Positions 7,688 through 16,467 of a stretch of DNA of 64,000 bases are shown here, in pieces. The notes under the pieces were generated by a model. That model made no database searches. It was not told where the DNA came from and saw only the letters and a program-made list of their open reading frames with translations. The stretch is from contig NZ_RBLG01000005.1 in NCBI RefSeq assembly GCF_003634585.1, positions 62,001 through 126,000 of the forward strand. The letters are read 5' to 3'. Each line of letters starts with the position of its first letter. Within the stretch, counting starts at the first letter, position 1. The stretch comes from Gillisia mitskevichiae. GTDB lineage: Bacteria > Bacteroidota > Bacteroidia > Flavobacteriales > Flavobacteriaceae. Made by a program: the position numbers and the translations under genes.

Positions 7688-9439
7688 ATGAAGAAAATTT
7701 TTATAGCCTCCCTATTAGCTTGTGTTTTTATTTCGTGTGATCTTTCTAAATATAAACTGGATAAAGAATACGACTTTGAAACAGTATTCGAAAAATCTGG
7801 AGGAACGCAAACCCCTGCTTATGCAGAGGTTATAAAATATTACGAAGAATTAGATGATGCTTATACATCTATTCAACTAAAAGAATTTGGAAAAACAGAC
7901 AGTGGGGAACCTTTGCATTTAGCTGTTTTTAGTCCTACTGAAAACTTTAATTTTGATGAAATAAGAGAAAAATACACTATTATTCTTATAAATAATGGCA
8001 TTCATCCAGGAGAAAGTGATGGTATAGATGCTACCATGATGCTTTTTAGGGATTTAGCACAAGATTCTATTACAGTTCCAAAAAACACCATTATCGCCAC
8101 TATTCCAGTCTATAATATTGGAGGAGCACTTAATAGAAATTCTACTTCTAGAGTTAATCAAAATGGCCCAGAAGCATATGGCTTTAGAGGAAATGCTAGA
8201 AATTACGATCTTAATCGTGATTTTATTAAGGCAGACACAAAAAATACAAGAAGTTTTTCTGAGATCTTTCATGAAGTAAAACCAGATATATTTGTAGACA
8301 CCCACGTTAGTAATGGTGCAGATTATCAATATACTCTTACTCACCTTTTCACACAACATAACAAACTTGGTGGAGAATTAGGAGATTATCTTAATGAGAA
8401 AATGATGCCTTCTTTAAAGGCATCCCTGTGGGAAAATGAATGGGATATTACTCCGTATGTTAACGTACACAATCAGGTACCAGACAAAGGATTTACGCAG
8501 TTCATGGATACTCCAAGATATTCTACTGGATATACAGCCTTATGGAATACCTTGGGATTAATGATAGAAACCCATATGCTTAAGCCATATAAAAACCGAG
8601 TTATGGGTACTTATAGAACTTTACGGTCTATAGTAGACATCGCTGAAAGAGATCGAGAAAAAATAAAAGATCTTAGAGCAAGAGCACAAAGAAAATATTT
8701 AACCGAACGCTTTTATCCTGTAAATTTTAAGGTTGATAGCACAAACATTAGTAAACTTCAGTTTAAAGGCTACGAAGGAGCAGAAATAGCCAGTGAAGTT
8801 ACTGGTAGCACAAGGCTGAAATACGATAGAAATAAGCCTTTCAAAAAAGAGGTAGATTATTATAATAATTTTATTTCTGAAGAGCAGATAGAGATCCCAC
8901 GGGCCTATATTATCCCGCAGGGCTGGTGGAATGTTACAGATATTTTAAAGACCAATAATGTGGAAATGACCGCACTTAAGAAAGACACTACCATGCTTGT
9001 GGAGATCTATAATATTGAAGATTACAAAACATCTCCGAATCCTTACGAAGGACATTACCCTCATTACGAAACTAAAATCACCACTACAAAAGATAGTATT
9101 AAGTTTAAAAAAGGAGATCTTTATATTAAAAGTTTTCAAGCTTCTGTACGCTACTTATTGGAAACATTAGAACCAACTGCCCCAGACTCATTTTTTAATT
9201 GGAACTTTTTTGATACTGTTCTTCAGAAGAAAGAGGGGTTTTCGGCATATGTTTTCGAAGATCTAGCCAAAGAAATATTAGATAAGGATCCTGCTTTAAA
9301 TGAAGAGTTTCAGGAAAAGAAAAGATCTGACACCGAGTTTTCTAAGAATTCATCTGCTCAATTAAACTGGTTATATAAAAAATCTGGCCTAATGGAAAAA
9401 GCCTATTTACGATACCCTGTCTTTAGGGTGAGTCGTTAA
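7688..9439 (+). CDS. M14 family zinc carboxypeptidase, lipoprotein
   Basis: The 583-residue protein begins with a lipoprotein signal and lipobox Cys (CVFISCDLS). The M14 zinc site is visible as HPGE (His106 and Glu109) and a third ligand at DTH (His206), with RNYDLNRDF between them matching the family's substrate-carboxylate region. M14 enzymes cleave C-terminal residues from peptides, or act on peptidoglycan peptides. A lipid anchor places it at the outer membrane or periplasmic face, where it probably scavenges peptides. About 300 residues follow the catalytic domain and I cannot assign them. Its 3' end overlaps the convergent NUDIX gene by 33 nt. Confidence 0.88.
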   Translation: MKKIFIASLLACVFISCDLSKYKLDKEYDFETVFEKSGGTQTPAYAEVIKYYEELDDAYTSIQLKEFGKTDSGEPLHLAVFSPTENFNFDEIREKYTIILINNGIHPGESDGIDATMMLFRDLAQDSITVPKNTIIATIPVYNIGGALNRNSTSRVNQNGPEAYGFRGNARNYDLNRDFIKADTKNTRSFSEIFHEVKPDIFVDTHVSNGADYQYTLTHLFTQHNKLGGELGDYLNEKMMPSLKASLWENEWDITPYVNVHNQVPDKGFTQFMDTPRYSTGYTALWNTLGLMIETHMLKPYKNRVMGTYRTLRSIVDIAERDREKIKDLRARAQRKYLTERFYPVNFKVDSTNISKLQFKGYEGAEIASEVTGSTRLKYDRNKPFKKEVDYYNNFISEEQIEIPRAYIIPQGWWNVTDILKTNNVEMTALKKDTTMLVEIYNIEDYKTSPNPYEGHYPHYETKITTTKDSIKFKKGDLYIKSFQASVRYLLETLEPTAPDSFFNWNFFDTVLQKKEGFSAYVFEDLAKEILDKDPALNEEFQEKKRSDTEFSKNSSAQLNWLYKKSGLMEKAYLRYPVFRVSR

Positions 9440-10030
9440 ATATTCTTTCGGAAACAATAATTTAATATTTGCGTAAGATTTGGTAAGTGCTTTTTGAGAT
9501 TTAGAGAAGTTTTTCCATTTAACTTTCTTAATTCCTTCTGCATGTTCTGGAACAAGCTCTCCAGTATATGAAGTTTTCATCTCGTACCAATGCGTCACTT
9601 TCAATCTATATTTATCTTTACGCTTAAAAATATGGTAAGTCTTTCTTAAAAATCTAACAATTTCTAGGTCTTGAACACCAGTCTCCTCCATTACTTCTCT
9701 AATAGCAGATTCTTCTAAACTTTCAGATTTCTCTGTCTTTCCTTTTGGCAAATCCCATCGCTTGTTGCGATAGATAAATAAGATCTCCTTATTATCGTTA
9801 AAAACCATTCCACCTGCTGCAGTTACAACTGGAAGTTTTTTAAGAAGATGCTTAAAAAGTTTATCCTCATTTTTATGATAAAGATTTACATATAATAATT
9901 CTCCATCATTTATTTTTTGGATAATTTGCTTCAGCTTAACCGTTTTAATTGGAAAGGCACTGTAATTTTCACCTATTTCTTTCTTAGTTGATAGAATAAT
10001 AGGGATATCATTTACAAAAACTTTATACAT
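9407..10030 (-). CDS. NUDIX hydrolase
   Basis: The 207-residue protein has the Nudix box G-x5-E-x7-REVMEETG, with GKTEKSESLEESAIREVM leading into it, in its central third. Nudix enzymes hydrolyse nucleoside diphosphate derivatives. An N-terminal extension of about 65 residues precedes the domain, as in flavobacterial homologues I remember. I chose the ATG at 10030 (MYKVFVND). A longer frame from 10126 would run antisense through the first 30 codons of pyrE and starts with an implausible hydrophobic stretch. The start lies only 7 nt from the divergent pyrE start. The substrate is unknown. Confidence 0.88.
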   Translation of the reverse strand: MYKVFVNDIPIILSTKKEIGENYSAFPIKTVKLKQIIQKINDGELLYVNLYHKNEDKLFKHLLKKLPVVTAAGGMVFNDNKEILFIYRNKRWDLPKGKTEKSESLEESAIREVMEETGVQDLEIVRFLRKTYHIFKRKDKYRLKVTHWYEMKTSYTGELVPEHAEGIKKVKWKNFSKSQKALTKSYANIKLLFPKEYLTTHPKDRVS

Positions 10031-10033
10031 TTG
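10026..10033 (+). promoter_or_regulatory. -7 promoter box of pyrE, 4 nt before the start codon
   Basis: TACATTTG matches TAnnTTTG exactly and is followed by only CAGT before the pyrE ATG. The box overlaps the start codon of the divergent NUDIX gene, so the transcript would have almost no leader. Confidence 0.6.
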
Positions 10034-10037
10034 CAGT

Positions 10038-10679
10038 ATGATTTTAAATAAAGAAACAGCAATTAAAACAGCTGAATTGCTGTTGCAAATTAAAGCAATT
10101 AAATTAGAACCACAACAACCTTTCACTTGGGCCAGTGGATGGAAGTCTCCAATCTATTGTGATAATAGAATAATCCTCTCCTACCCAATAATTAGGAATT
10201 ACATAAGAGAACAATTTGCTAAACAAATTGAAGACCTTTATGGGAAACCAGATGTAATAGCTGGAGTAGCTACTGGAGCCATAGGTATTGGCATGTTGGT
10301 TGCAGAGTATATGAGCCTGCCTTTTGTCTATGTTAGACCAGAAGCTAAAGGCCATGGCAGAAAAAACCAGATAGAAGGACATTTAGAGAGTGGACAAAAC
10401 GTAGTGGTTATAGAAGACCTTATTAGTACAGGCGGCAGCAGTATTAATGCCGTGAAAGCACTAAAAGAAGCTAATGTGAACATAAAAGGTTTACTTGCCA
10501 TCTTTACTTATGGGTTTGATATTGCTGAAGAGAATTTTAAAGAAGCAAAAGTAGATTTACATACTTTGGGTAATTACGAGTATTTAATAGAAACTGCTTT
10601 AAGAACAAATTATATAAATGCCGATGAGGCAGAAACATTAAAAACCTGGAGACAAGATCCCAGTAAATGGAACCAATAA
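10038..10679 (+). CDS. pyrE: Orotate phosphoribosyltransferase
   Basis: The 213-residue cytoplasmic enzyme makes orotidine 5'-monophosphate from orotate and PRPP in pyrimidine synthesis. The PRPP-binding signature is VVVIEDLISTGGSS (about residues 121-134). The Lys-rich catalytic loop is RPEAKGHGRKNQIEG, and FTWASGWKSPIYCDNR is the typical N-terminal substrate segment. Length is normal. It is followed after 1 nt by a SRPBCC-fold gene, a gene order common in flavobacteria. The start is supported by the adjacent -7 box and by family alignment from memory. Confidence 0.95.
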   Translation: MILNKETAIKTAELLLQIKAIKLEPQQPFTWASGWKSPIYCDNRIILSYPIIRNYIREQFAKQIEDLYGKPDVIAGVATGAIGIGMLVAEYMSLPFVYVRPEAKGHGRKNQIEGHLESGQNVVVIEDLISTGGSSINAVKALKEANVNIKGLLAIFTYGFDIAEENFKEAKVDLHTLGNYEYLIETALRTNYINADEAETLKTWRQDPSKWNQ

Positions 10680-10680
10680 T

Positions 10681-11070
10681 ATGAATTTAGAAAGTCCAAA
10701 AGTTACTACAAAAAAAAGTCAGCAAGAATTATATAATTTTTTAACTGAAGTAGAGAACTACAAACAATTAATGCCTGAAAGCATCGAAAAATTTGAAGTT
10801 ACTAAACCAAACACCTTCCTTTTTGGTTTAAAAGGAATGCCCGAAATAGAATTAGCTATAAAGGAAACCGTAGAGCCTGAGCTAATTGTTTTAGGATCTA
10901 CATCAGATAAATTCAATTTTTCACTGAATATTATTATTGAACCGAATGGAGAAAATAGTGATGCCCAGTTATTATTTGATGGAAAATTTAATGCGATGAT
11001 GGCTATGATGGTAAAAAGCCCACTTAAAAAGTTTATTACCACACTTAGCGAAAACATGTCTAGCCTTTAA
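10681..11070 (+). CDS. SRPBCC (START-like) fold protein
   Basis: The 129-residue protein opens with SPKVTTKKSQQELYNFLTEVENYKQLMP, the usual first strand and helix of polyketide-cyclase/START-like proteins. It also has the family's PNGENSDAQLLFDGKFN strand region. These proteins bind hydrophobic ligands or serve as chaperones or cyclases, and this one has no assigned ligand. It lies 1 nt after pyrE in the same operon, but a link to pyrimidine synthesis is not evident. It converges on birA with a 4-nt overlap. Confidence 0.75.
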   Translation: MNLESPKVTTKKSQQELYNFLTEVENYKQLMPESIEKFEVTKPNTFLFGLKGMPEIELAIKETVEPELIVLGSTSDKFNFSLNIIIEPNGENSDAQLLFDGKFNAMMAMMVKSPLKKFITTLSENMSSL

Positions 11071-11798
11071 AAAAGCAATTTAAGTTCCTTAAGATCAAAA
11101 GTACGTATAACTTCATCTTCAACTTTTAATCTTAACAAGCCAGACGGGGTAACACCTAAAATAATTCCAGCAAGCATGCTTCCATCTTTTAATTGAAAGG
11201 TGGAAGCTTTTTTTCTTCGGAACAAATTGGCTTCATAATCCTTTAGAACGTCTTTAAAAAATGATTCATTGTTGGCTACGATCATATTTTCCAAGTGTTT
11301 CAATATAACCGATAGGACTTCATCCGTAGAAAAAATGGTACCAGTAAGATTTTTTAAAGAAGCTGCTTTTGGAAGATCCGGAAAATGAACTTGATTTACA
11401 TTTAGCCCAATACCTATAACACTCGCCCTTATACTATTGTTTTGTAAGATGTTTTCAATGAGCACGCCACCTATTTTATAGCCATCTGCCATAATGTCGT
11501 TAGGCCATTTCAACTTTAAATTGTTAATTTTTAATTGCTTTAAAGCCTTTAGAATTTGCAATCCAACGGCTGCACTTATTAAGAATTGATCACCAATTTC
11601 TACACTCGGTTTTGGATAAATTACGCTAAAAGTAAGGTTTTCACCAGCATTAGAAACCCATGTTGCACCCCGTTGACCTCTTCCCGAAGTTTGGTTGCTA
11701 GCAATAATACAAATTGGAGAATCATTTTTATTAGTATTATACCTTTCTCTCGCTAAAGTATTAGTAGACTCGGTGGCATTAACTTTGATAATATGCAT
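11067..11798 (-). CDS. birA: Biotin--[acetyl-CoA-carboxylase] ligase without a DNA-binding domain
   Basis: The 243-residue enzyme activates biotin to biotinyl-AMP and attaches it to the biotin carboxyl carrier protein. The biotin/ATP site SGRGQRG is at about residues 38-44, and KLKWPNDIMADGYKIGGVLIE is the catalytic lysine region (I quote it only as a landmark). The protein begins directly with the catalytic domain (HIIKVNATESTN), so it lacks the winged helix used by E. coli BirA to repress bio genes. It should be a ligase only. It is divergent from rsfS. Confidence 0.92.
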   Translation of the reverse strand: MHIIKVNATESTNTLARERYNTNKNDSPICIIASNQTSGRGQRGATWVSNAGENLTFSVIYPKPSVEIGDQFLISAAVGLQILKALKQLKINNLKLKWPNDIMADGYKIGGVLIENILQNNSIRASVIGIGLNVNQVHFPDLPKAASLKNLTGTIFSTDEVLSVILKHLENMIVANNESFFKDVLKDYEANLFRRKKASTFQLKDGSMLAGIILGVTPSGLLRLKVEDEVIRTFDLKELKLLF

Positions 11799-11866
11799 AT
11801 ATAAATGTAGTTAAGAATGGTGTTAAATGTTTATTGTAACAGACCATTAAAAAGACTAAAAAGTAA

Positions 11867-11874
11867 TAACTTTG
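11867..11874 (+). promoter_or_regulatory. -7 promoter box of rsfS-ftsH
   Basis: TAACTTTG matches TAnnTTTG exactly, 18 nt before the rsfS ATG. A TTG inside the box could be mistaken for a start codon giving seven extra residues. Confidence 0.65.
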
Positions 11875-11892
11875 CGTAAAGAAATAAATTTA

Positions 11893-12264
11893 ATGGCAAA
11901 TAAAGAAACGAACAACGATCAACTTATTGCTCATATCATAAAAGGAATAGAAGAAGTTAAAGGAAACGATATTGATATTCTTGACTTAAGGGAAATTGAA
12001 AACACTGTTTGTGATTATTTCATTATCTGTAATGGTACTTCGAATACTCAGGTAAACGCCATTGTAAGCTCCGTACAAAAAACCGTAAGTAAATCTCTAA
12101 AAGATAAACCTTGGCATATAGAAGGAAGTGATAATGCCGAGTGGATCTTAATGGATTATGTGAATGTTGTAGTTCATGTATTCCAAAAGCATATCAGAGA
12201 ATATTACGATATAGAGAGTTTATGGGGAGATGCAAAAGTGACCTCGATCGAAACTAAGTATTAA
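11893..12264 (+). CDS. rsfS: Ribosome silencing factor RsfS
   Basis: The 123-residue protein of the RsfS/Iojap/DUF143 family binds ribosomal protein uL14 and blocks joining of the ribosomal subunits when nutrients are short. Recognisable parts are DILDLREIENTVCDYFIICNG (a landmark only), WHIEGSDNAEWILMDY and VVHVFQKHIREYYDIESLWGDA. The ATG at 11893 is preferred over the upstream in-frame TTG at 11872, because that TTG sits inside the -7 promoter box. It precedes ftsH by 17 nt, an arrangement I remember from other flavobacteria. Confidence 0.93.
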   Translation: MANKETNNDQLIAHIIKGIEEVKGNDIDILDLREIENTVCDYFIICNGTSNTQVNAIVSSVQKTVSKSLKDKPWHIEGSDNAEWILMDYVNVVVHVFQKHIREYYDIESLWGDAKVTSIETKY

Positions 12265-12281
12265 AAACTAATTAAAGAAGA

Positions 12282-14297
12282 ATGTCGAAGAAACAACCAA
12301 ATAAAAAAATAGAACCTAAAAAACCTAAATTCAGTGCTTATTGGATCTACGGGGCAATTATTATTATTTTTTTAGGTATCAATTTTTTTGGTGGATCAGG
12401 GTTCAATGAACCAGCAAAAACGAATCCAGCAGAGTTTGAAAGCTACTTGAAGGATGGTGATGTTAAAAAGGTAGTAATTGTAAATAGAAATCAGGCTAAA
12501 GTTTATCTAACAGAAGAGGCCAAAGCGAAAGATATTCACAAAAAAACTGGTGATGGCGAATTATTCGCAACCGGTGATTCTCCAGATTATAGTTTTGAAT
12601 TTGGAGATCTTCAGAATTTTGAAAACAAGGTTCAGGAGATAAAATCTGAAAACAATTTAGAGACATTTGTTACTTATAATACAGAATCTAATGTACTTGG
12701 TGAGATCATTTTAACCTTGTTACCCTTTGTTCTTATTATTGGTATATGGATCTTTATAATGCGTAAAATGAGCTCTGGTGGTGGAGGTGGTCCTGGAGGA
12801 CAGATCTTTAACATAGGGAAATCTAAAGCAAAATTATTCGATCAGAATACCGATGTTAAAACCTCATTTAAGGACGTTGCAGGATTAGAAGGTGCTAAAG
12901 AAGAAATTCAGGAAATAGTAGACTTCTTAAAGACTCCAGAAAAATACACCTCTCTTGGTGGTAAGATCCCAAAAGGAGCCCTATTAGTGGGACCTCCAGG
13001 AACAGGTAAAACTTTATTAGCCAAAGCAGTAGCAGGAGAAGCTAAAGTTCCATTTTTCTCATTATCTGGATCAGATTTCGTTGAAATGTTTGTAGGTGTT
13101 GGTGCTTCTAGAGTACGTGATCTATTTAAACAAGCAAAAGAAAAATCTCCTTCTATAATATTTATAGATGAGATCGATGCAATTGGTAGAGCCAGAGGAA
13201 AGAATAATATGTCTGGATCTAACGATGAACGTGAAAATACATTGAATCAGTTATTAACTGAAATGGATGGTTTTGGAACAAACACCAATGTAATTGTTAT
13301 CGCCGCAACCAACCGTGCAGATGTATTAGATAAAGCGTTAATGAGAGCTGGACGTTTCGATAGACAGATATATGTAGATTTACCAGACGTAAGAGAACGT
13401 AAAGAAATATTTGAAGTTCACCTTCGTCCTATTAAGAAAGTAGCAGACGAGTTAGATATAGAGTTTCTTGCTAAGCAAACTCCAGGCTTCTCTGGGGCAG
13501 ATATTGCTAACGTTTGTAATGAAGCAGCTTTAATTGCGGCTAGAAAAGGTAATAAAGCAGTAGGGAAACAAGATTTTCTGGATGCAGTAGATAGAATTGT
13601 AGGGGGTCTTGAGAAGAAAAACAAGATCATTACCCCAGATGAGAAAAGAGCGATCGCTTATCACGAAGCAGGACATGCCACTGCAAGTTGGATGTTGGAG
13701 CATGCAGCTCCTTTAGTTAAAGTTACCATTGTACCTAGAGGACAATCCTTAGGTGCTGCATGGTACTTACCAGAGGAAAGATTGATCGTACACCCAGAGC
13801 AAATGTTAGATGAAATGTGTGCTGCCTTAGGTGGAAGAGCTGCTGAAAAAGTGATCTTCAATAGAATATCTACAGGAGCGTTAAGTGATTTGGAAAAAGT
13901 TACTAAACAAGCCAGAGCAATGGTTACTATTTACGGATTGAATGAAAAAGTAGGTAACCTTACTTTTTATGATTCTTCTGGTCAGAGTGAATATAACTTC
14001 ACTAAGCCATATAGTGAGAAAACAGCTGAACTTATAGATAAAGAAGTTTCAAATTTAATAGAAACTCAGTATCAAAGAGCAATAGCTTTATTAGAAACTA
14101 ATAAAGATAAGTTATCTCAGTTAGCCGACATTTTACTTGAGAAAGAGGTGATCTTTAAAGACGATCTTCAGAAAATATTTGGAAACAGACCGTTCCCTGA
14201 AAAAGAAGAAGTTCCATTGATCGCTAAAAAAGCTGATATTAAGGATACTAGCTCTGAGGATAGTGAGATTGAGGAAGAAACTCCAATAAATAAATAA
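12282..14297 (+). CDS. ftsH: ATP-dependent zinc metalloprotease FtsH
   Basis: The 671-residue membrane-bound AAA+ protease degrades misassembled membrane proteins and short-lived regulators. Two membrane helices (about 20-38 and 142-160) flank a small periplasmic domain. The Walker A motif GPPGTGKT is at residues 237-244, Walker [12 protein letters not shown] follows, and the arginine-finger region [12 protein letters not shown] comes next. The zinc site HEAGH is at residues 461-465. A Gly-rich linker ([10 protein letters not shown]) follows the second helix. It is co-transcribed with rsfS and ends at a long hairpin terminator. In E. coli FtsH controls LpxC and hence lipid balance, which fits the downstream lipid genes, although that link is inference here. 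Confidence 0.97.
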   Translation: MSKKQPNKKIEPKKPKFSAYWIYGAIIIIFLGINFFGGSGFNEPAKTNPAEFESYLKDGDVKKVVIVNRNQAKVYLTEEAKAKDIHKKTGDGELFATGDSPDYSFEFGDLQNFENKVQEIKSENNLETFVTYNTESNVLGEIILTLLPFVLIIGIWIFIMRKMSSGGGGGPGGQIFNIGKSKAKLFDQNTDVKTSFKDVAGLEGAKEEIQEIVDFLKTPEKYTSLGGKIPKGALLVGPPGTGKTLLAKAVAGEAKVPFFSLSGSDFVEMFVGVGASRVRDLFKQAKEKSPSIIFIDEIDAIGRARGKNNMSGSNDERENTLNQLLTEMDGFGTNTNVIVIAATNRADVLDKALMRAGRFDRQIYVDLPDVRERKEIFEVHLRPIKKVADELDIEFLAKQTPGFSGADIANVCNEAALIAARKGNKAVGKQDFLDAVDRIVGGLEKKNKIITPDEKRAIAYHEAGHATASWMLEHAAPLVKVTIVPRGQSLGAAWYLPEERLIVHPEQMLDEMCAALGGRAAEKVIFNRISTGALSDLEKVTKQARAMVTIYGLNEKVGNLTFYDSSGQSEYNFTKPYSEKTAELIDKEVSNLIETQYQRAIALLETNKDKLSQLADILLEKEVIFKDDLQKIFGNRPFPEKEEVPLIAKKADIKDTSSEDSEIEEETPINK

Positions 14298-14315
14298 TTA
14301 AATTATACTTAGGAA

Positions 14316-14354
14316 AAAATCTTAATTTATCTTAGTGTTAAATTAAGATTTTTT
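14316..14354 (+). terminator. Rho-independent terminator after ftsH
   Basis: A 14-bp stem pairs AAAATCTTAATTTA (14316-14329) with TAAATTAAGATTTT (14339-14352), followed by a T-run. It ends exactly where the -7 box of the next gene begins. Confidence 0.65.
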
Positions 14355-14361
14355 ACCTTTG
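14354..14361 (+). promoter_or_regulatory. -7 promoter box of the LUD-cdsA-psd operon
   Basis: TACCTTTG matches TAnnTTTG exactly, 34 nt before the LUD gene, directly abutting the ftsH terminator. The -33 position would fall inside the terminator stem. Confidence 0.55.
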
Positions 14362-14395
14362 ATTTGAAAGGTACTAAAAACCACGAATTCTCAAT

Positions 14396-15007
14396 ATGAG
14401 TCTATTTAGAAAATTTTTAAATCCTAAATCTAAATCAGACAAAGGTCAAGACGTTCCAGAAAGTTCTGACCGTGGCAAGTATATGCCAGATGTTAAGCTT
14501 CCTACCGACGAGCGTTTTATGCTCAATTTCAAAAATAATGGCGGTAAATTCTTGTATTGCGAGAATGAAGAAGAAGTTACCGATGCCTTCGATAATATTC
14601 TATTAGAAAATGATTGGTACGAACAACCAACTTGTTGCTTCGACACTAATTTAAAAAAGAGGTTCGATAAATTCAATTTAGAATTCAATAAGTCAGGAGA
14701 ATCTGCTTTTTTTCTTTCTACTTGCGAATATTTAATTGCAAATGATGGTTCAATTTTAATTTCTTCTAACCAAATAAAGGAGAAGAGATTTAACGAACTT
14801 CCCCAGAATTTTATAATCTTAGCTTCTACAAGCCAGTTAGTTGATAACATTGGCGAAGGGTTAAGAGGGATAAAATTTAACAATAAAGAGAGAATCCCTT
14901 CTAACATTACAACAATAAAAAGTTTTGAAACTCAGAAAGAAGGTAATTTTATGAGTTATGGAAGTAGCACAAAAAACCTATATTTGCTGCTTCTGGAAGA
15001 TTTATAA
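14396..15007 (+). CDS. LUD-domain (LutC/YkgG-like) protein
   Basis: The 203-residue protein matches the LUD domain found in the lactate-utilisation proteins LutB and LutC. The segments SAFFLSTCEYLIANDGSILISSNQ and LPQNFIILASTSQLVDNIGEGL correspond to the domain's central strands. Neither LutA nor LutB lies nearby. The gene sits between ftsH and cdsA, and starts an operon that continues with cdsA after 3 nt. A role in lactate oxidation is therefore unlikely to be its only one. I can place the fold but not the function. Confidence 0.75.
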   Translation: MSLFRKFLNPKSKSDKGQDVPESSDRGKYMPDVKLPTDERFMLNFKNNGGKFLYCENEEEVTDAFDNILLENDWYEQPTCCFDTNLKKRFDKFNLEFNKSGESAFFLSTCEYLIANDGSILISSNQIKEKRFNELPQNFIILASTSQLVDNIGEGLRGIKFNNKERIPSNITTIKSFETQKEGNFMSYGSSTKNLYLLLLEDL

Positions 15008-15010
15008 AAT

Positions 15011-15814
15011 ATGAGGGAAACTATTATTAGGGCAATTTCTGGATTACTATATGTATCCATTTTAGTAGCGTCAATTCTATCTTCAGAATTGATCTTTATT
15101 GGCCTTTTCTTTCTTATAGGTTTTGTTTGCTTACTAGAACTTGAGAAACTATTAAGATTAAAAAGCTATGCTCTATACGGAGTTCACGCTGTCTTATTCT
15201 TCTTTTTTAGTTATCTAAAATTTAATTCGAACGCCACCTTACTCCTATTAATAATCACCATTTTCGTAAATCTATTCTTAGTTAAGGATTTACTCTTTAT
15301 TAGAAAAATCCCTGTTTTTGAAAAGAAGAAGTACATAATTCTAATTTTTTATTTAATATCATCCATCATATTCCTTACTCTAATACCTACCTATTCTGGA
15401 ACTTTTAATCCAGATTTGATCGTTGGAGTTTTTGTGCTTATTTGGACCAATGATACATTTGCCTACTTAGTAGGGAAGAACTTTGGAAAAACCAAGTTGT
15501 ATGAAAAGATATCACCTAATAAAACTATTGAGGGTTTTCTAGGGGGAATGATATTTAATTGCGTTGCTGGATACTTCTTATTCTATTTTACACGTTATCT
15601 GAATGTAGAATTCTGGTTGGGATTAGCCATTTTATTGAGTATTTTTGGTACTCTTGGAGATCTAATTCAGTCTAAGTTTAAACGTCAGGCTGGAGTAAAA
15701 GATAGTGGAAAGTTAATGCCGGGTCACGGCGGATTATTTGACAGACTGGATAGTATTATATTTTCTAGTCCTTTTGTTTATGCTTATTTATTGATAATAA
15801 ACTATGTTTCATAA
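15011..15814 (+). CDS. cdsA: Phosphatidate cytidylyltransferase
   Basis: The 267-residue polytopic membrane enzyme makes CDP-diacylglycerol from phosphatidic acid and CTP. About seven or eight hydrophobic segments are visible. The family signature is clear near the C-terminus: SKFKRQAGVKDSGKLMPGHG followed by GLFDRLDS, with the two metal-binding Asp residues. An upstream SPNKTIEGFLGG is also conserved. It overlaps psd by 11 nt, which implies co-translation of two phospholipid enzymes. A phosphatidylserine synthase is not in the window. Confidence 0.95.
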   Translation: MRETIIRAISGLLYVSILVASILSSELIFIGLFFLIGFVCLLELEKLLRLKSYALYGVHAVLFFFFSYLKFNSNATLLLLIITIFVNLFLVKDLLFIRKIPVFEKKKYIILIFYLISSIIFLTLIPTYSGTFNPDLIVGVFVLIWTNDTFAYLVGKNFGKTKLYEKISPNKTIEGFLGGMIFNCVAGYFLFYFTRYLNVEFWLGLAILLSIFGTLGDLIQSKFKRQAGVKDSGKLMPGHGGLFDRLDSIIFSSPFVYAYLLIINYVS

Positions 15815-16457
15815 AGAAGGTTATAAGATCATGATTTTTACTACAATTTTATTAATTGTAGTAAATGTATTGTCCTATTTAAATATTAACACCTATTGGG
15901 TTAAATTCTCGATCCTCGCAATTAGCATATTATTTTTCTTATTAATACTTCAGTTTTTTAGAAATCCTAAAAGACCAACCCAATTAAACGATGCGAGAGT
16001 AGTATCGCCAGTGGATGGAAAAGTTGTAGTAATTGAAGAGGTCTTTGAAAAAGAATATTTTAAAGACAAAAGATTGCAGGTGTCTATATTCATGTCTCCT
16101 ATAAATGTACATGTAACACGTCATCCTATTGGTGGGTTAGTAAAATTTAGTAAATACCATCCTGGAAAATTCTTGGTTGCTTGGCATCCAAAATCCAGTG
16201 AAGAAAACGAAAGAACTACGGTTGTTGTTGAAAATAACGTGGCTGGAGAAGTGCTTTACAGGCAAATTGCCGGCGCTTTAGCCAAACGTATTGTGAATTA
16301 TGCCGTAGAAGGTCAAGAAGTGATTCAGGGTAGCGACAGTGGTTTTATTAAATTTGGATCTCGAGTAGATGTTTATTTACCTATAGGGACTAAGATCAAT
16401 GTAAAATTGAATGATAAAGTTAAAGGTGGGGTAAGCGTTATAGCTAATCTAGATTAA
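15804..16457 (+). CDS. psd: Phosphatidylserine decarboxylase, short form
   Basis: The 217-residue proenzyme decarboxylates phosphatidylserine to phosphatidylethanolamine at the inner membrane. Two N-terminal hydrophobic helices are followed by VVSPVDGKVVVIEEV and FMSPINVHVTRHPIGG. The self-cleavage site is the GSR variant (Gly185-Ser186-Arg187, in FGSRVDVYLP), where Ser186 should become the pyruvoyl group. This short class is usual in Bacteroidota. The start overlaps the end of cdsA. Confidence 0.95.
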   Translation: MFHKEGYKIMIFTTILLIVVNVLSYLNINTYWVKFSILAISILFFLLILQFFRNPKRPTQLNDARVVSPVDGKVVVIEEVFEKEYFKDKRLQVSIFMSPINVHVTRHPIGGLVKFSKYHPGKFLVAWHPKSSEENERTTVVVENNVAGEVLYRQIAGALAKRIVNYAVEGQEVIQGSDSGFIKFGSRVDVYLPIGTKINVKLNDKVKGGVSVIANLD

Positions 16458-16467
16458 GATAATAAAA

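Noticed and set aside
8054-8359. Minus-strand open frame of 101 codons
   Set aside because: It is antisense to the catalytic core of the M14 peptidase and is Cys/Ile-rich, as expected from reversed A+T-rich codons.
10031-10126. Longer NUDIX start at 10126
   Set aside because: It would read antisense into pyrE and adds a hydrophobic, cysteine-containing leader without homology to NUDIX proteins.
14446-14907. Minus-strand open frame of 153 codons
   Set aside because: It lies wholly antisense to the LUD gene, whose frame has recognisable domain sequence and a promoter.
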